64,000 nucleotides of DNA from CAVTHW01 sp963734625 (GTDB taxonomy: Bacteria > Acidobacteriota > Terriglobia > Bryobacterales > Bryobacteraceae): NCBI GenBank assembly GCA_963734625.1, contig CAVTHW010000019.1:62001-126000 (forward strand), in the 5' to 3' direction. Under the pieces are notes generated by a model. The model ran no database searches. It was not told the origin of the DNA and saw only the letters and a list, made by a program, of their open reading frames with translations. The position numbers and the translations under genes were made by a program. Positions 16,111 to 25,120 of the stretch are shown in pieces (the stretch's first letter is position 1; every line of letters starts with the position of its first letter).

Positions 16111-16869
16111 ATGGAACGCCGAAACTTTCTGGAACGCATCACCCAGCTCGCCGGCAGTGCGGCGGTTGTGCCTCTTCTTCAGACGGGCTCCGCCGCGGCC
16201 CAGATCGTCGCCGAGAACGACAATCGCCTGGTTAGCGCGACTGCCGAATATGACGCGGCCGGGACGAAGGTCACCGGCTATTTGTCCCGCCTCAAGGGCG
16301 GGCAGAAGCGCCCCGCCGTCCTGGTGATTCACGAGAATCGCGGACTGACCCCGCACATACAGGACGTGGCCCGGCGGGTGGCAGTTGAAGGGTTTCTGGG
16401 CTACGCGCCCGACGTGATGTCGCTTCCGGGCGGGTTGAACTCCCCGGATACGGTAGCGCGTCTGGCCGCCGCGGTGGGATTCCTGGCGAAGCATCCGGAG
16501 TCGACGGGCAAGGTCGGAGTGGTCGGGTTCTGCTGGGGCGGCGGGATGGTGAACCGGCTGGCCGCCGCCGGAACGTCCATGAACGCTGGGGTCCCCTACT
16601 ACGGCGCGCAGATAGCCGCCGAGGAGGTCCCGAAGATCAATGCGCCGCTGATGCTGCAATACGGAGCCAACGACGCGCGCATAAACGCCGGCATCGAGGC
16701 TTACGAGGCCGCGCTCAAGGCCAACAAGAAGGTCTACGAGAAATTCATATACGAAGGCGCCGGCCACGGCTTCAATAACGACACCAACGCGGGTGGCTAC
16801 AACAAAGAGGCGGCGACGCTGGCCTGGGAACGCACGATCAAGTTCTTTAAGAAGTACCTGGCAGCGTGA
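16111..16869 (+). CDS. Dienelactone hydrolase family protein, exported
   Basis: From ATG 16111 the protein is 252 residues and begins MERRNFLERITQLAG, a Tat-like leader; an upstream ATG at 16093 would only lengthen it. The alpha/beta hydrolase core shows the dienelactone hydrolase triad: C141 in GFCWGG, D188 in GANDARI and H219 in GHGFNN. A HENRG segment (about 74-78) matches the conserved Glu region. It probably hydrolyses a lactone or ester in the periplasm; the substrate is unknown. The stop overlaps the GTG start of lhgO (GTGA). Confidence 0.85.
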   Translation: MERRNFLERITQLAGSAAVVPLLQTGSAAAQIVAENDNRLVSATAEYDAAGTKVTGYLSRLKGGQKRPAVLVIHENRGLTPHIQDVARRVAVEGFLGYAPDVMSLPGGLNSPDTVARLAAAVGFLAKHPESTGKVGVVGFCWGGGMVNRLAAAGTSMNAGVPYYGAQIAAEEVPKINAPLMLQYGANDARINAGIEAYEAALKANKKVYEKFIYEGAGHGFNNDTNAGGYNKEAATLAWERTIKFFKKYLAA

Positions 16870-18059
16870 CCGGAGCGATCTACGTCGTCGGCGGCGGCAT
16901 TGTCGGCCTGGCCGCCGCCTATCGCATTGGCGCGCGTTTTCCGGCGGCGCGGGTCACAGTCCTCGAAAAGGAAGCGGCCGTCTGCCACCACCAAAGCGGC
17001 AATAATAGCGGCGTGCTCCACGCCGGACTCTACTACAAGCCTGGATCGTTAAAAGCTCGGCTGGCCGTGAACGGCCTGCGGCGGATGGTGGACTTCTGCC
17101 GCGACAACCAGGTCCCCTATGAGATCTGCGGGAAGCTGGTGGTGGCATCGAGCGAGGAGGAATTGCCGCGGCTGCATGCGCTGCACGAGCGGGGCATGAG
17201 GAACGGGCTGGAGGGACTGGTGCTGCTCGGTCCCGGTCCGATGCGCGAGATCGAGCCGCATGTTGGCGGAGTCGCCGCCCTGCACGTGCCGCAGGAGGGT
17301 ATCGTCGACTATCCGAGGGTATGCGCGGCGCTGGTGGCCAAGATCCAGGCGCAAGGAGGCCGGGTGATCACGGGAGCGAAGGTGCAAGGGCTGCGCCAGG
17401 TTTCCAGAGGCTGGATCGCCTCGACCACGGCCGGGGAGTTCGAGATCGATTTCCTGGTCAATTGCGCCGGACTCTATTGCGATCGCGTGAGCGAACTCGC
17501 AGGCGAGCGCCGCGAGGTCCGCATCGTGCCTTTTCGCGGCGAATACTACAAGATCAAGCGGGAGCGGCAGTTTCTGGTTCGCAACCTGATCTACCCAGCG
17601 CCCGATTCGAAGTTCCCGTTCCTGGGCGTTCATTTCACGCGCCTGATTCAAGGGGGCGTCGAGGCCGGGCCGAACGCCGTTCTGGCCTTGGCCCGCGAGG
17701 GCTATCGAAAGACCGACGTGAACGTGCGCGACATGGTGGATGCCGTCGCCTATCCCGGCCTCTGGCGCTTCCTGGCGCGTCATCCACGCATGTGCTGGGA
17801 AGAGCTGCGCCGGAGTTTCAGCCGGCGTCTGTTTGCGGAGTCGCTGGCGAAACTGGTTCCGGAGATTCGCGCGGAAGACCTGGAGCCCGGAGGAGCCGGA
17901 GTGCGCGCACAGGCGCTCACGCCAAAAGGTGAGTTGGTTCAGGATTTCTGCTTCGTCGCCCGGCCCAATGCGCTGCATGTGCTGAACGCCCCCAGTCCCG
18001 CGGCCACGGCCTCGCTAGCGATAGGGGACGAAATCGCGGCCCAGTTGGCGGGAGGGTAG
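16866..18059 (+). CDS. lhgO: L-2-hydroxyglutarate oxidase
   Basis: The 397-residue FAD-dependent oxidoreductase of the DAO family begins with the dinucleotide-binding motif VVGGGIVGLAAAYRI. It carries typical LhgO segments (HHQSGNNSGVLHAGLYYKPGS, VPFRGEYYKI, FPFLGVHFTR). It oxidises L-2-hydroxyglutarate to 2-oxoglutarate, passing electrons to the membrane quinone pool in E. coli. The start is the GTG inside the previous stop. The last 60 bases of the gene are duplicated 8.7 kb downstream (26707-26766), marking one edge of a rearranged block. Confidence 0.9.
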   Translation: MTGAIYVVGGGIVGLAAAYRIGARFPAARVTVLEKEAAVCHHQSGNNSGVLHAGLYYKPGSLKARLAVNGLRRMVDFCRDNQVPYEICGKLVVASSEEELPRLHALHERGMRNGLEGLVLLGPGPMREIEPHVGGVAALHVPQEGIVDYPRVCAALVAKIQAQGGRVITGAKVQGLRQVSRGWIASTTAGEFEIDFLVNCAGLYCDRVSELAGERREVRIVPFRGEYYKIKRERQFLVRNLIYPAPDSKFPFLGVHFTRLIQGGVEAGPNAVLALAREGYRKTDVNVRDMVDAVAYPGLWRFLARHPRMCWEELRRSFSRRLFAESLAKLVPEIRAEDLEPGGAGVRAQALTPKGELVQDFCFVARPNALHVLNAPSPAATASLAIGDEIAAQLAGG

Positions 18060-18116
18060 AGAGAGAGGGAACTGCTATCGACTTCAGAGCGGCTTCACAA
18101 CCAGATTGGGGATCAG
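17999..18116 (+). repeat. Direct repeat copy 1: lhgO 3' end plus vapC 3' remnant
   Basis: This 118-bp segment matches 26707-26824 with no net gap (constant offset 8708) and only scattered substitutions. It holds the last 20 codons of lhgO and, on the other strand from about 18083, codons equivalent to the C-terminus of the VapC gene at 26792. It shows that lhgO was once followed directly by vapC here, as in the second copy. Confidence 0.88.
18083..18116 (-). pseudogene. Remnant of vapC 3' end
   Basis: Read on the minus strand, this stretch encodes the last residues of a PIN-domain toxin (LIPNLVVKPL versus LIPDLVVKSL in the copy at 26792). The rest of the gene is absent; sequence resemblance stops at 18117. 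It is evidence of a rearrangement, not a functional gene. Confidence 0.7.
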
Positions 18117-18165
18117 TCGGTTGTGGGTCAGTCTCCGGGGTGCCGTTTTAACTACAATATACAGG

Positions 18166-18585
18166 ATGCGGATCTCGTGCGGCTGGTTTGCTTGGGCGCT
18201 CCTGGCCGGCACCCTGTACGTGATCATCGGCGTTGCCTTCGCCCCGCTATCCGTTCCATCCGTATTCTTCTGGAGGCTGGCGGCCTGGATGGTTAGCGCA
18301 GTGGTCTACGCGGCTCATCTTGGCTACGAGCACTTCCGGATCCGCAGCTCGCCTCGTTCAACGGCGCTGCATGTCGCCTTCGGTGCTGCTGTCGGAGCTT
18401 TTGGGCTTGCGGCCGCTGCGATTGTCCATTCGTTGGTAACCGGAACGGGCAACTTGCGCCTGCTGCGCATCGCGTTATTGATTTGGCCGCTCATCACCGG
18501 TGTTCCCGCGTTCGTGGTCGCCTTGGTTTTGGCTGCGGTGCTAGCTCGAGTACCGCGCTGCCGGCCTGCCGTACCGGGCCGATAG
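18166..18585 (+). CDS. Small multi-pass membrane protein, unknown function
   Basis: From the ATG at 18166 the protein is 139 residues with about four hydrophobic segments (about 5-25, 32-48, 68-90, 102-125) and an Arg/Pro-rich tail. No family was recognised. It lies between the lhgO/vapC repeat and an ftsK fragment, so it belongs to the first inserted cassette of the rearranged block. No strong ribosome-binding site precedes it, and it may be decaying. Hydrophobic composition without frame breaks is the main support. Confidence 0.45.
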   Translation: MRISCGWFAWALLAGTLYVIIGVAFAPLSVPSVFFWRLAAWMVSAVVYAAHLGYEHFRIRSSPRSTALHVAFGAAVGAFGLAAAAIVHSLVTGTGNLRLLRIALLIWPLITGVPAFVVALVLAAVLARVPRCRPAVPGR

Positions 18586-18853
18586 CCTGCCCGCAATTGC
18601 AGCAGCGGCAACCTCCGGCTGAAGGACCCGGCCCGCGATTCATTCAACGGGAGAACTACTACGTACCCCTCGGCGAGCGCCGGCAGGGCTCAGCGCAGGT
18701 CCGTAGAGGCCCCCATCTCGCTGATCCCATTAACCCCAACCGTTCCTGCCCTGTGCAGTCACGGAAACCCAACGCAGCCTCACTCGTGCATGGCGCTCAA
18801 GACATGCCCGCCCATTATCACCGAACAGCGTCAGAATCAGAAAACAACAGAGT
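18586..18853. other. Intergenic stretch with no recognised feature
   Basis: This stretch and the ftsK fragment after it form a 383-bp gap between the small membrane protein and the ADOP gene. Apart from the fragment at 18854-18937 I see no convincing gene, tRNA or hairpin. Weak open frames here lack coding character. Confidence 0.5.
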
Positions 18854-18937
18854 ACTTCGCGGGGTTTGCTGCCGTCGAGCGGGCCGATGATGCCGTCGCC
18901 CTGCGTTACGTCTAGGATGCGGGCGGCGCGGCCGTAA
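18854..18937 (-). pseudogene. Fragment of ftsK (third copy)
   Basis: These 84 bp align without gaps to 27541-27624 in the intact ftsK (constant offset 8687) with about six substitutions. They correspond to part of the C-terminal gamma (winged-helix) domain (region encoding LDVMQRDGIIGPPDGSKP). Both sides diverge abruptly. It is the oldest-looking of the two partial ftsK copies and sits 31 bp from the ADOP stop codon. Confidence 0.85.
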
Positions 18938-18968
18938 GGAACCGAGTGACTCGAGTTTCCATGTCACG

Positions 18969-21615
18969 TCACTCTTGCCGCAAAGCCACGATGGGCTCGA
19001 CCTTCATTGCGCGTCGCGCCGGGAAATAGCAGGCTGCAGTGGCGACCGCGGTGAGCAGCAGCGAGACAGTAATGAACGTCAATGGATCGGTGGCGGTAAC
19101 GCCGAACAGCAGACTTGAGCCAGCCCGACCCAGCCACAAGGCTCCCACGAGTCCGAGCACCAGACCAGTCAGGCTCAGCTTCAGCCCCTCACTGATGATC
19201 ATGCGGAAGATCTCGCCGGCTTGTGCGCCTACGGCCATGCGGATACCGATCTCGTGTGTGCGCGTCGCGATAGAGTACTGGATGAGCCCGTAGATACCGA
19301 TGGCGGCCATCAGGAGCGCAACTACGGAGAATCCGATCAGGAGCGAGGTCTGGAAGCGACGCTGCGTGAGGAAGGCGCCGAGCCGATTTTCCAAGGTCGT
19401 CACGCCATAGAGCGGCGCATGCTTTTCCACCCGACGCACGGCAGCTTGAATCGTCCCCACCATCTTCAGCGGGTCATCCAGAGACGTTCGTACGAGAAGG
19501 GTCGCGCGCCGGGAAGGATTCTGCACCAGCGGCTCGAACATCTGCGGGATCGGTTCGTTCTCCAGTCCCTGGCGGCGCATGTCGCCCACGACTCCGACGA
19601 CTGTAAACCACAGCCTGCCGGAATCCCCAGGGCCGAGCTTGAATCTCTTGCCGACTGGATCGCTCCCAGGCCACAAGCGGCGAGCCATCGCATCATTGAT
19701 GATCGCGACGCGCGGAGAATCAGGTCCATCCTCGAGCGAAAAGAAGCGCCCCCTGAGTAAAGGAGTCCCGAGGGCCTTGAAGAATCCACCGCTGACCTCG
19801 TCTCTTCGGAGCCGCAGGCGCTCGGAAGTCGTTCGGGCGTCCCCTTCGATGGTGACGATCTGTTCTGGGCTGCCACCGATGAAGAGATCGCCGATAATGC
19901 CGGCACTCTCCACACCGGGGAGCGATTCAATTTGTTCGAGCACGCGGTTATAGAAGTCAGCCCGCTGCGCGGAGGCCGTGAAGGCCGGGATGGAGAGCTG
20001 CATCGAAAGGACCCGCTCAGGCCTGAATCCTGGATCGACGTTCTCGACCGACCGCAGGCTTCGGACCAGGAGGCCGGCGCCGACCAGCAGATTGATCGCC
20101 AGCGCGAATTCCGCCACTACGAGAGCGCGGCGGATTCCACGCGTGGCGACTCCGCCGGACATGCTTCTTCCTCCTTCCTGGACAGAGGACCTCAAGCTCC
20201 GGCGCGCCATGGTTATCGCCGGCGCCAGTCCGACCAGGATTCCCGTCAGAAGGGAAAGGGCCAAGGCCCAGCCGAGCACCCGCGGATCGAGGCCGACCTC
20301 GTTCAGACGAGCCAGGTCCCCAGGCTTGACGGCCAGTATGAGACGGATGCCCGCCAGGGCCACCAATAAACCCAGCAGTCCGGATATGACGGCCAGAGTC
20401 AGACTTTCGGCGAGTAACTGCCGGACGATCCGCGCATGGCTGGCTCCGAGCGCCGCTCGAACAGCGAATTCCCTTTCCCGGCTGACGCTGCGAGCCAGCG
20501 AAAGGCTCGCGACGTTGGTAGCGGCGATGAAGAGAACACAAGAGACGGCGCCCATGAGCATCCACAATGCCAACCTCGCCTGGGGTCCGGTTACCTGTAG
20601 GCTCAACGGTACTACGCTAATACCGCGGTTCCGGCCGGAAGCCGGCAACTGCTCGTCGAGACGACGTGCGATCGCGCTCATCTCCGCCTGGGCTTGCTCG
20701 AAAGTCACGTTCGGCCGAAGTCTCCCGATGACGAACCAGGAATCCGCGCCACGCACACTGCGAAGGACTTCCCAATCCGGAAACATCGTGTGCGGCTCCC
20801 ACACATCCGCGTCGAGTTGCCCAAATTGAAAACCTGCAGGGAGGATGCCGATGATCTCGGGAAGGAAGTCCGTCCAGCTCGATGGACGCGCCTATCGCAT
20901 CGCGTGAGCCTCCGAAACGGGCTTGCCAGAAGCGATGACTGATCAGGGCCAAACGTTGCCGCTGCTCGGCCTCCTCGGCCGAGAAGGTGCGCCCGTGCAA
21001 GGGTTGAACGCCGAGCAAAGGAAAGACGTTGGGTGAGATCCTGGCGACGCTTATCTGTTCCGCCTCTCCGGCACTCGTGAGCGTCACGGAAACAGGATCG
21101 AAGACAGCCATATCCGCGAAGCTCTCGCTTTGGCTCCGCCACTGTTCGACATTCAGATACGCCGATCTGCCTTCGCGCAGGCTCTGACTCGGAATCTCGG
21201 TCCACAACATCGCCAACTGCTCCGGGGATCGATAGGGAAGCGGCCGGAGCAGGACCGCATTCAGCACGCTGAACATTGCGGTATTGGCGCCAATCGCCAG
21301 CGCCAGCACGGCTACGGAGGTCATCGTAAAGCCGGGGCTCTTGCGGAGAGTCCGCACCGCGTAGCGTATGTCCTGCGCCATCGTTTCGACCAGGGCGAAC
21401 GCCCTTCGTTCACGGTAGCTTTCCTTCATCGGCTCTATGGCTCCAAAGCTGCGCAGTGCGGCATATCGCGCCTCCGCCGGATTCATGCCCGCTTTGAGGT
21501 TGTCCTCAATCTGCATCTCCAGGTGAAAGCGAACTTCATCATCCAGCTCGCGCTCCAGCCGTTTGTGTTCGAACAGGCCACGCAGCCGAGCGGCAACCAC
21601 GCTAGCCCAGCTCAT
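18969..21615 (-). pseudogene. ADOP-family ABC permease (FtsX/MacB-like), interrupted by a one-base frameshift
   Basis: Two frames together encode an 881-residue acidobacterial duplicated orphan permease. It has an N-terminal prefix with helical ERELDDEVRFHLEMQ, a first membrane helix after PGFTMTSVAVLALAIGANT, a MacB-like periplasmic core, three central helices, a second periplasmic core and three C-terminal helices ending near VEPIVALRQE. The reading frame switches in the coding-strand CCC at 20859-20861: after DGLPS the next frame continues EIIGILPAGFQFG. Removing one C restores the full protein. No ATPase gene is adjacent, as is typical for ADOP genes. The start overlaps padR (ATGA). Either a recent pseudogene or a sequence error. 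Confidence 0.85.
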
Positions 21616-21984
21616 CCGCGCTCCTCCGCCAAGCTCTCCGGGTCAAAGCCAAGGAAGCGTTCAATCGTCGATGACATGCGCCTCCAATCCTCGGTTTCCT
21701 TGGCGAGTCGTCTCCGCCCGGCTGACGGTAATGGAGTAGAATCTCGCCTTGCGGTTCTTCTCGGACGCTCCCCACTTGGAGGCAATCCATCCTTCCTGCT
21801 CCATTCGCAAGAGAGCCGGATAGAGAGTGCCCTGGTTGAGCTGCAGCACGTCATTGCTGATCTGCTCGATCCGGCGCGCAATGCCGTAACCGTGCAGCGG
21901 TCCGAGCGCCTCTAACGTTCGCAGAACGAGGAGAATCAGAGTGCCCTGGAGAACATCCGCCTTATCTGTACGCTCACTTTTCAT
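21612..21984 (-). pseudogene. PadR-family transcriptional regulator, interrupted by a one-base frameshift
   Basis: From the ATG at 21984 the first frame gives a winged-helix PadR domain (DVLQGTLILLVLRTLEALGPLHGYGIARRI in overlapping parts, then LNQGTLYPALLRMEQEGWI). After FYSIT the frame shifts; the following frame gives SAGRRRLAKETEDWRRM and the usual C-terminal helix, ending at 21612. Removing one base of the GG at 21727-21728 joins them into 123 residues, the normal length. PadR regulators routinely precede ADOP genes. Its stop overlaps the permease ATG, so they form one operon, and it probably represses its own operon. Confidence 0.85.
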
Positions 21985-21995
21985 TAGGTAACCTA
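21985..21995. promoter_or_regulatory. Palindrome beside the padR start codon, possible operator
   Basis: TAGGT-A-ACCTA is a perfect 5+1+5 palindrome touching the padR start codon and about 8 bp downstream of the proposed -10. PadR-type repressors usually bind short dyads overlapping their own promoter. Confidence 0.4.
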
Positions 21996-22002
21996 CAGGA
22001 AC

Positions 22003-22032
22003 AGCATATCCGATGTTCGTGTAGGCGGTCAA
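22003..22032 (-). promoter_or_regulatory. Sigma-70-like promoter for padR-ADOP
   Basis: On the minus strand, TTGACC (22032-22027) and TATGCT (22008-22003) are separated by 18 bases and lie about 20 bases before the padR ATG. It is the best promoter-like match upstream of this operon. Confidence 0.5.
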
Positions 22033-22131
22033 CAGAAAAGAAGGAGAATACGTGGTGCAGTTGGTTTAGGCACACAGCGGGCCCATAATGGACGTCATCG
22101 CCTGCGACCGGGCCGCCGGCGCGGCCCACTG

Positions 22132-23469
22132 TTACCGGAGCTGGTGCTCGACTTCCTGCAGCCAGTCGGGCCGTTTGAGGACTTCGCGGGGTTTGCTGCC
22201 GTCGGGCGGGCCTATGATGCCGTCGCGCTGCATCACGTCCAGGATGCGGGCGGCGCGGCCGTAACCGAGGCGCAGGCGGCGCTGCAGGGTTGAAGTGGAC
22301 GCTTTGCCCTGCTCCAACACCACGCGCACGGCGTCTTCGTAAAGCGGATCCTGATCGGCGTCAAGCTCGCTCATGTCCGCCTCTTCGTCCTCCGAAGGCG
22401 GCGCCACCACCAGGTAGGTGGCATCGTACTCGGGGGTGGCCTGCTCCTTCCAGAAATCGACCACGCGGTTGATCTCGGTTTCGGTCACCAGCGCTCCGTG
22501 CACCCGGATCAGCCGCGACGAACCGGGAGGCAGCGACAGCATGTCGCCCTTGCCCAGCAGGTGCTCGGCCCCCATCACGTCCAGGATGGTCCGCGAGTCC
22601 ACGCGGGTGGCCACGCGGAAGCTGATGCGCGCGGGGAAGTTGGCCTTGATGAGCCCGGTAACGACGTCCACACTGGGCCGCTGCGTGGCCAGCACCAGGT
22701 GAATGCCGACGGCGCGCGCCATCTGCGCCAGGCGCGTCACCGACTCCTCGACGTTGCCGCGCTCGATCATCATCAGGTCGGCCAGCTCGTCGATGAAGAT
22801 CACGATATAGGGCAGCGTCTCGGGCTCCTCGGACGCACCGTCCTCCTCGAACAGGCTGCGAGGACCTTCCTGAACCTGGCGCACCTTGCGGTTGTACTGC
22901 TCGATGTTGCGCACTCTCTGGGCGGCCAGCAGGCGCAAGCGGCGGTCCATCTCCAGCACCGCGTTGCGCAAGGCGTTGGTGGACTTCTTCGCGTCCGTGA
23001 TAACCGGCGTCAGCAGGTGCGGAATGCCTTCGTAAAGCCCCAACTCCAGGCGCTTGGGATCGACCAGAATCATCTTCACATGGTCCGGCGTCGAGCGCAG
23101 CAGGATGGACATGATCATCGAATTAAGCAGCACGCTCTTGCCGGAGCCGGTGGAACCGGCGATCAGCAGGTGCGGCGTGGATTCGAGAGCGGACACCTTG
23201 ATGCGCCCGCTGATGTCTTTGCCCAGCGGGATGGGCAAGCGCGCGGAGGTGTTCCGGAAAACGTCGGATTCCAGGATTTGGCGCAAACCGATCAGTTCAC
23301 GCTTGGAGTTCGGAACCTCGATGCCGACGGTCGGCTTGCCGGGGATGCGCTCGATAAGAATGGATTCGGCCTGCAGGCCGAGGCAGAGGTCTTCGGTCAG
23401 GGTGGTGATGCGGCTGTACTTGATGCCGGCTTCGGGCTTGAATTCGAAGCCACGTTCGGCCCGCCGCGG
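22132..23469 (-). pseudogene. Truncated second copy of ftsK (motor and gamma domains only)
   Basis: From 22132 to 23448 the sequence copies the intact ftsK at 27492-28805, apart from one extra codon (Val in TYLVVAPP). It keeps the Walker A (GSTGSGKS), Walker B (VIFIDELAD) and C-terminal winged-helix regions but lacks the membrane segments, linker and start of the alpha domain. Upstream of the junction the frame meets the TAA of the neighbouring gene, so only internal TTG/GTG starts exist. The frame is otherwise open. The last roughly 215 residues match the intact copy exactly apart from the added Val, whereas about a dozen substitutions cluster in the first half. Probably a non-functional partial duplication. 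Confidence 0.85.
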
Positions 23470-25119
23470 TTACTGGATCGCAACTGGGCTGACTGTGAGC
23501 GTCTGTGAACTCCCGGCCGACACATCCAGTTGAGTCGCGTGCGTCAACGAATTGCGCAAGGCAGTCAGCCGTTCCGGGAATAGTTCAGTGAGAGATTGAT
23601 CCGTCGCAAGAACCCAATACTTCCCGGGTGCCAGCATCTCCGATTTCCAGATTCCATCCTGGTCCGTGTTGCCAACAACCGTGGCGGCGGCCAGTTGAGC
23701 ATCCGAAGCATACGTCGAAGGCAGAATGCAGATGCTGGTGTCCGGAAGTGGATTTCCTTTGTCGTCCGCCGCCTTTACGGTAACCGAGCCGCCGTCCGTG
23801 GCGAGAGTGACACGAAGCGTGACTTCGCCCACCTCACTGCCCGCCCGAAGTCGCCGTCCAAGCACACTCTGCGAACCGTATGTCACATCTTTCGTGTAGG
23901 AGCCTCTTGGAATACTACTAACCTGCACCCGATACTCACCCACGAGGACAGCACCATACTCGAAGTTACCGGGGACCTGCGCAGATGCGTTGGTCTTTTC
24001 GCCCGGCAGCGGCGTGCGACCCAGGGGAGTCAGCCCTATCGAAAGCTTGCCAGCGCTCTGAGTGGCCGGCGCTGCGCTCGCCCAGACCACCTCGCCCGGC
24101 ATTCGAATCCGCGGTGATGCATCCACGACGACCTTGCTTACATCCCGATCAACAATCGATACAGAAGTCGTACCGTAGGTGCTTGATTGACCGCTAAACG
24201 CCGTCACTTTAAAAGTGCCTGGGGACAAATCACACACACGGAAGCGGCCATCTTCGCCGGTGCTTCCGTTCATAGGGCTAAAATGGAGCCCGCCGGGTTC
24301 GCCCATACTGACATCGCCGGATTCAATCGCGAAGTTGAGCCGGCCAGGGGCTCCGGTGGATCGCGCCTCTCCTTCAACGCAATATGAGGGACCGCGAGTC
24401 ACCGCAATGTCAATCTCCCTTCGCTCACCGGGCCGCAAGACGATCGCTCGGGCCTCCTCTATGGTGGGGGCTCCAGAGTAGTAGCCCGGCACTATAATCG
24501 TTTTCCGCAGCTTTGGGTTCGCTGGTACGGCAGACCAGGCGTCCAGCGTTTGCCGTCCCTTCTGAACCAAAATGTAGTAGGGCACATCCGGGGGAACATT
24601 CTGAAACCTATACTGGCCGCGATCATCTGTTCCAGCAACTTCTCTGTAGCTCTGAACCAGGGATCCACAATAATAGCTTCGCCCGACTAATGTCAGCATC
24701 ACGCCTGGCACAGGCTGCTTGTCGGCGTCCAGGACCGTGCCGAAAACCTCGGCCCGTGCACGGAGCACAAAATCCACGCTTGCGCTTGTCGTGGTCCCTA
24801 TCGATACCCACTTACTTGCTGATGGCCCCCAACCAAAGCTACCAGCCTCGGGGGGAGCGTAGACAAGGATGCGGTAGGAGCCAGGACTCAAGCCGGCAAG
24901 CTTATAGGCGCCCTTAGAATCGGTGATCGCTTGCAGCCGCATCGAACCGCCGAGTATTGCGGCGACTGCGACACCGGGCATAGGTACCGAACTGCCGCTG
25001 TCCCGGACTACCCCTGAAACCGCGCCCTTAGGGGTCTCGGACCGGAGTTCCTGACTTGGCGCGGCCGCCGGAAAGCCGAGCAGCGCCGATAGCGCAAACA
25101 CCTGGATGATTCTTCGCAT
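23470..25119 (-). CDS. Secreted protein with carboxypeptidase-regulatory-like domains
   Basis: From ATG 25119, preceded by GGGGAGAT, the protein is 549 residues with a signal peptide (MRRIIQVFALSALLGFPAAA). It contains several carboxypeptidase-regulatory/SpaA-like beta-sandwich repeats: GVVRDSGSSVPMPGVAVAAI at about 35-55, GTVLDADKQPVPGVMLTLVG at about 130, and further copies with DGRFRVCDLSPGTFKVTAFSG and DQDGIWKSEMLAPGKYWVLA. Such proteins probably act as envelope adhesion or binding modules; no catalytic motif is seen. It starts 1 bp after the stop of the gene at 25121, so they form a two-gene operon. Its stop abuts the truncated ftsK copy. Confidence 0.7.
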   Translation of the reverse strand: MRRIIQVFALSALLGFPAAAPSQELRSETPKGAVSGVVRDSGSSVPMPGVAVAAILGGSMRLQAITDSKGAYKLAGLSPGSYRILVYAPPEAGSFGWGPSASKWVSIGTTTSASVDFVLRARAEVFGTVLDADKQPVPGVMLTLVGRSYYCGSLVQSYREVAGTDDRGQYRFQNVPPDVPYYILVQKGRQTLDAWSAVPANPKLRKTIIVPGYYSGAPTIEEARAIVLRPGERREIDIAVTRGPSYCVEGEARSTGAPGRLNFAIESGDVSMGEPGGLHFSPMNGSTGEDGRFRVCDLSPGTFKVTAFSGQSSTYGTTSVSIVDRDVSKVVVDASPRIRMPGEVVWASAAPATQSAGKLSIGLTPLGRTPLPGEKTNASAQVPGNFEYGAVLVGEYRVQVSSIPRGSYTKDVTYGSQSVLGRRLRAGSEVGEVTLRVTLATDGGSVTVKAADDKGNPLPDTSICILPSTYASDAQLAAATVVGNTDQDGIWKSEMLAPGKYWVLATDQSLTELFPERLTALRNSLTHATQLDVSAGSSQTLTVSPVAIQ

Positions 25120-25120
25120 G

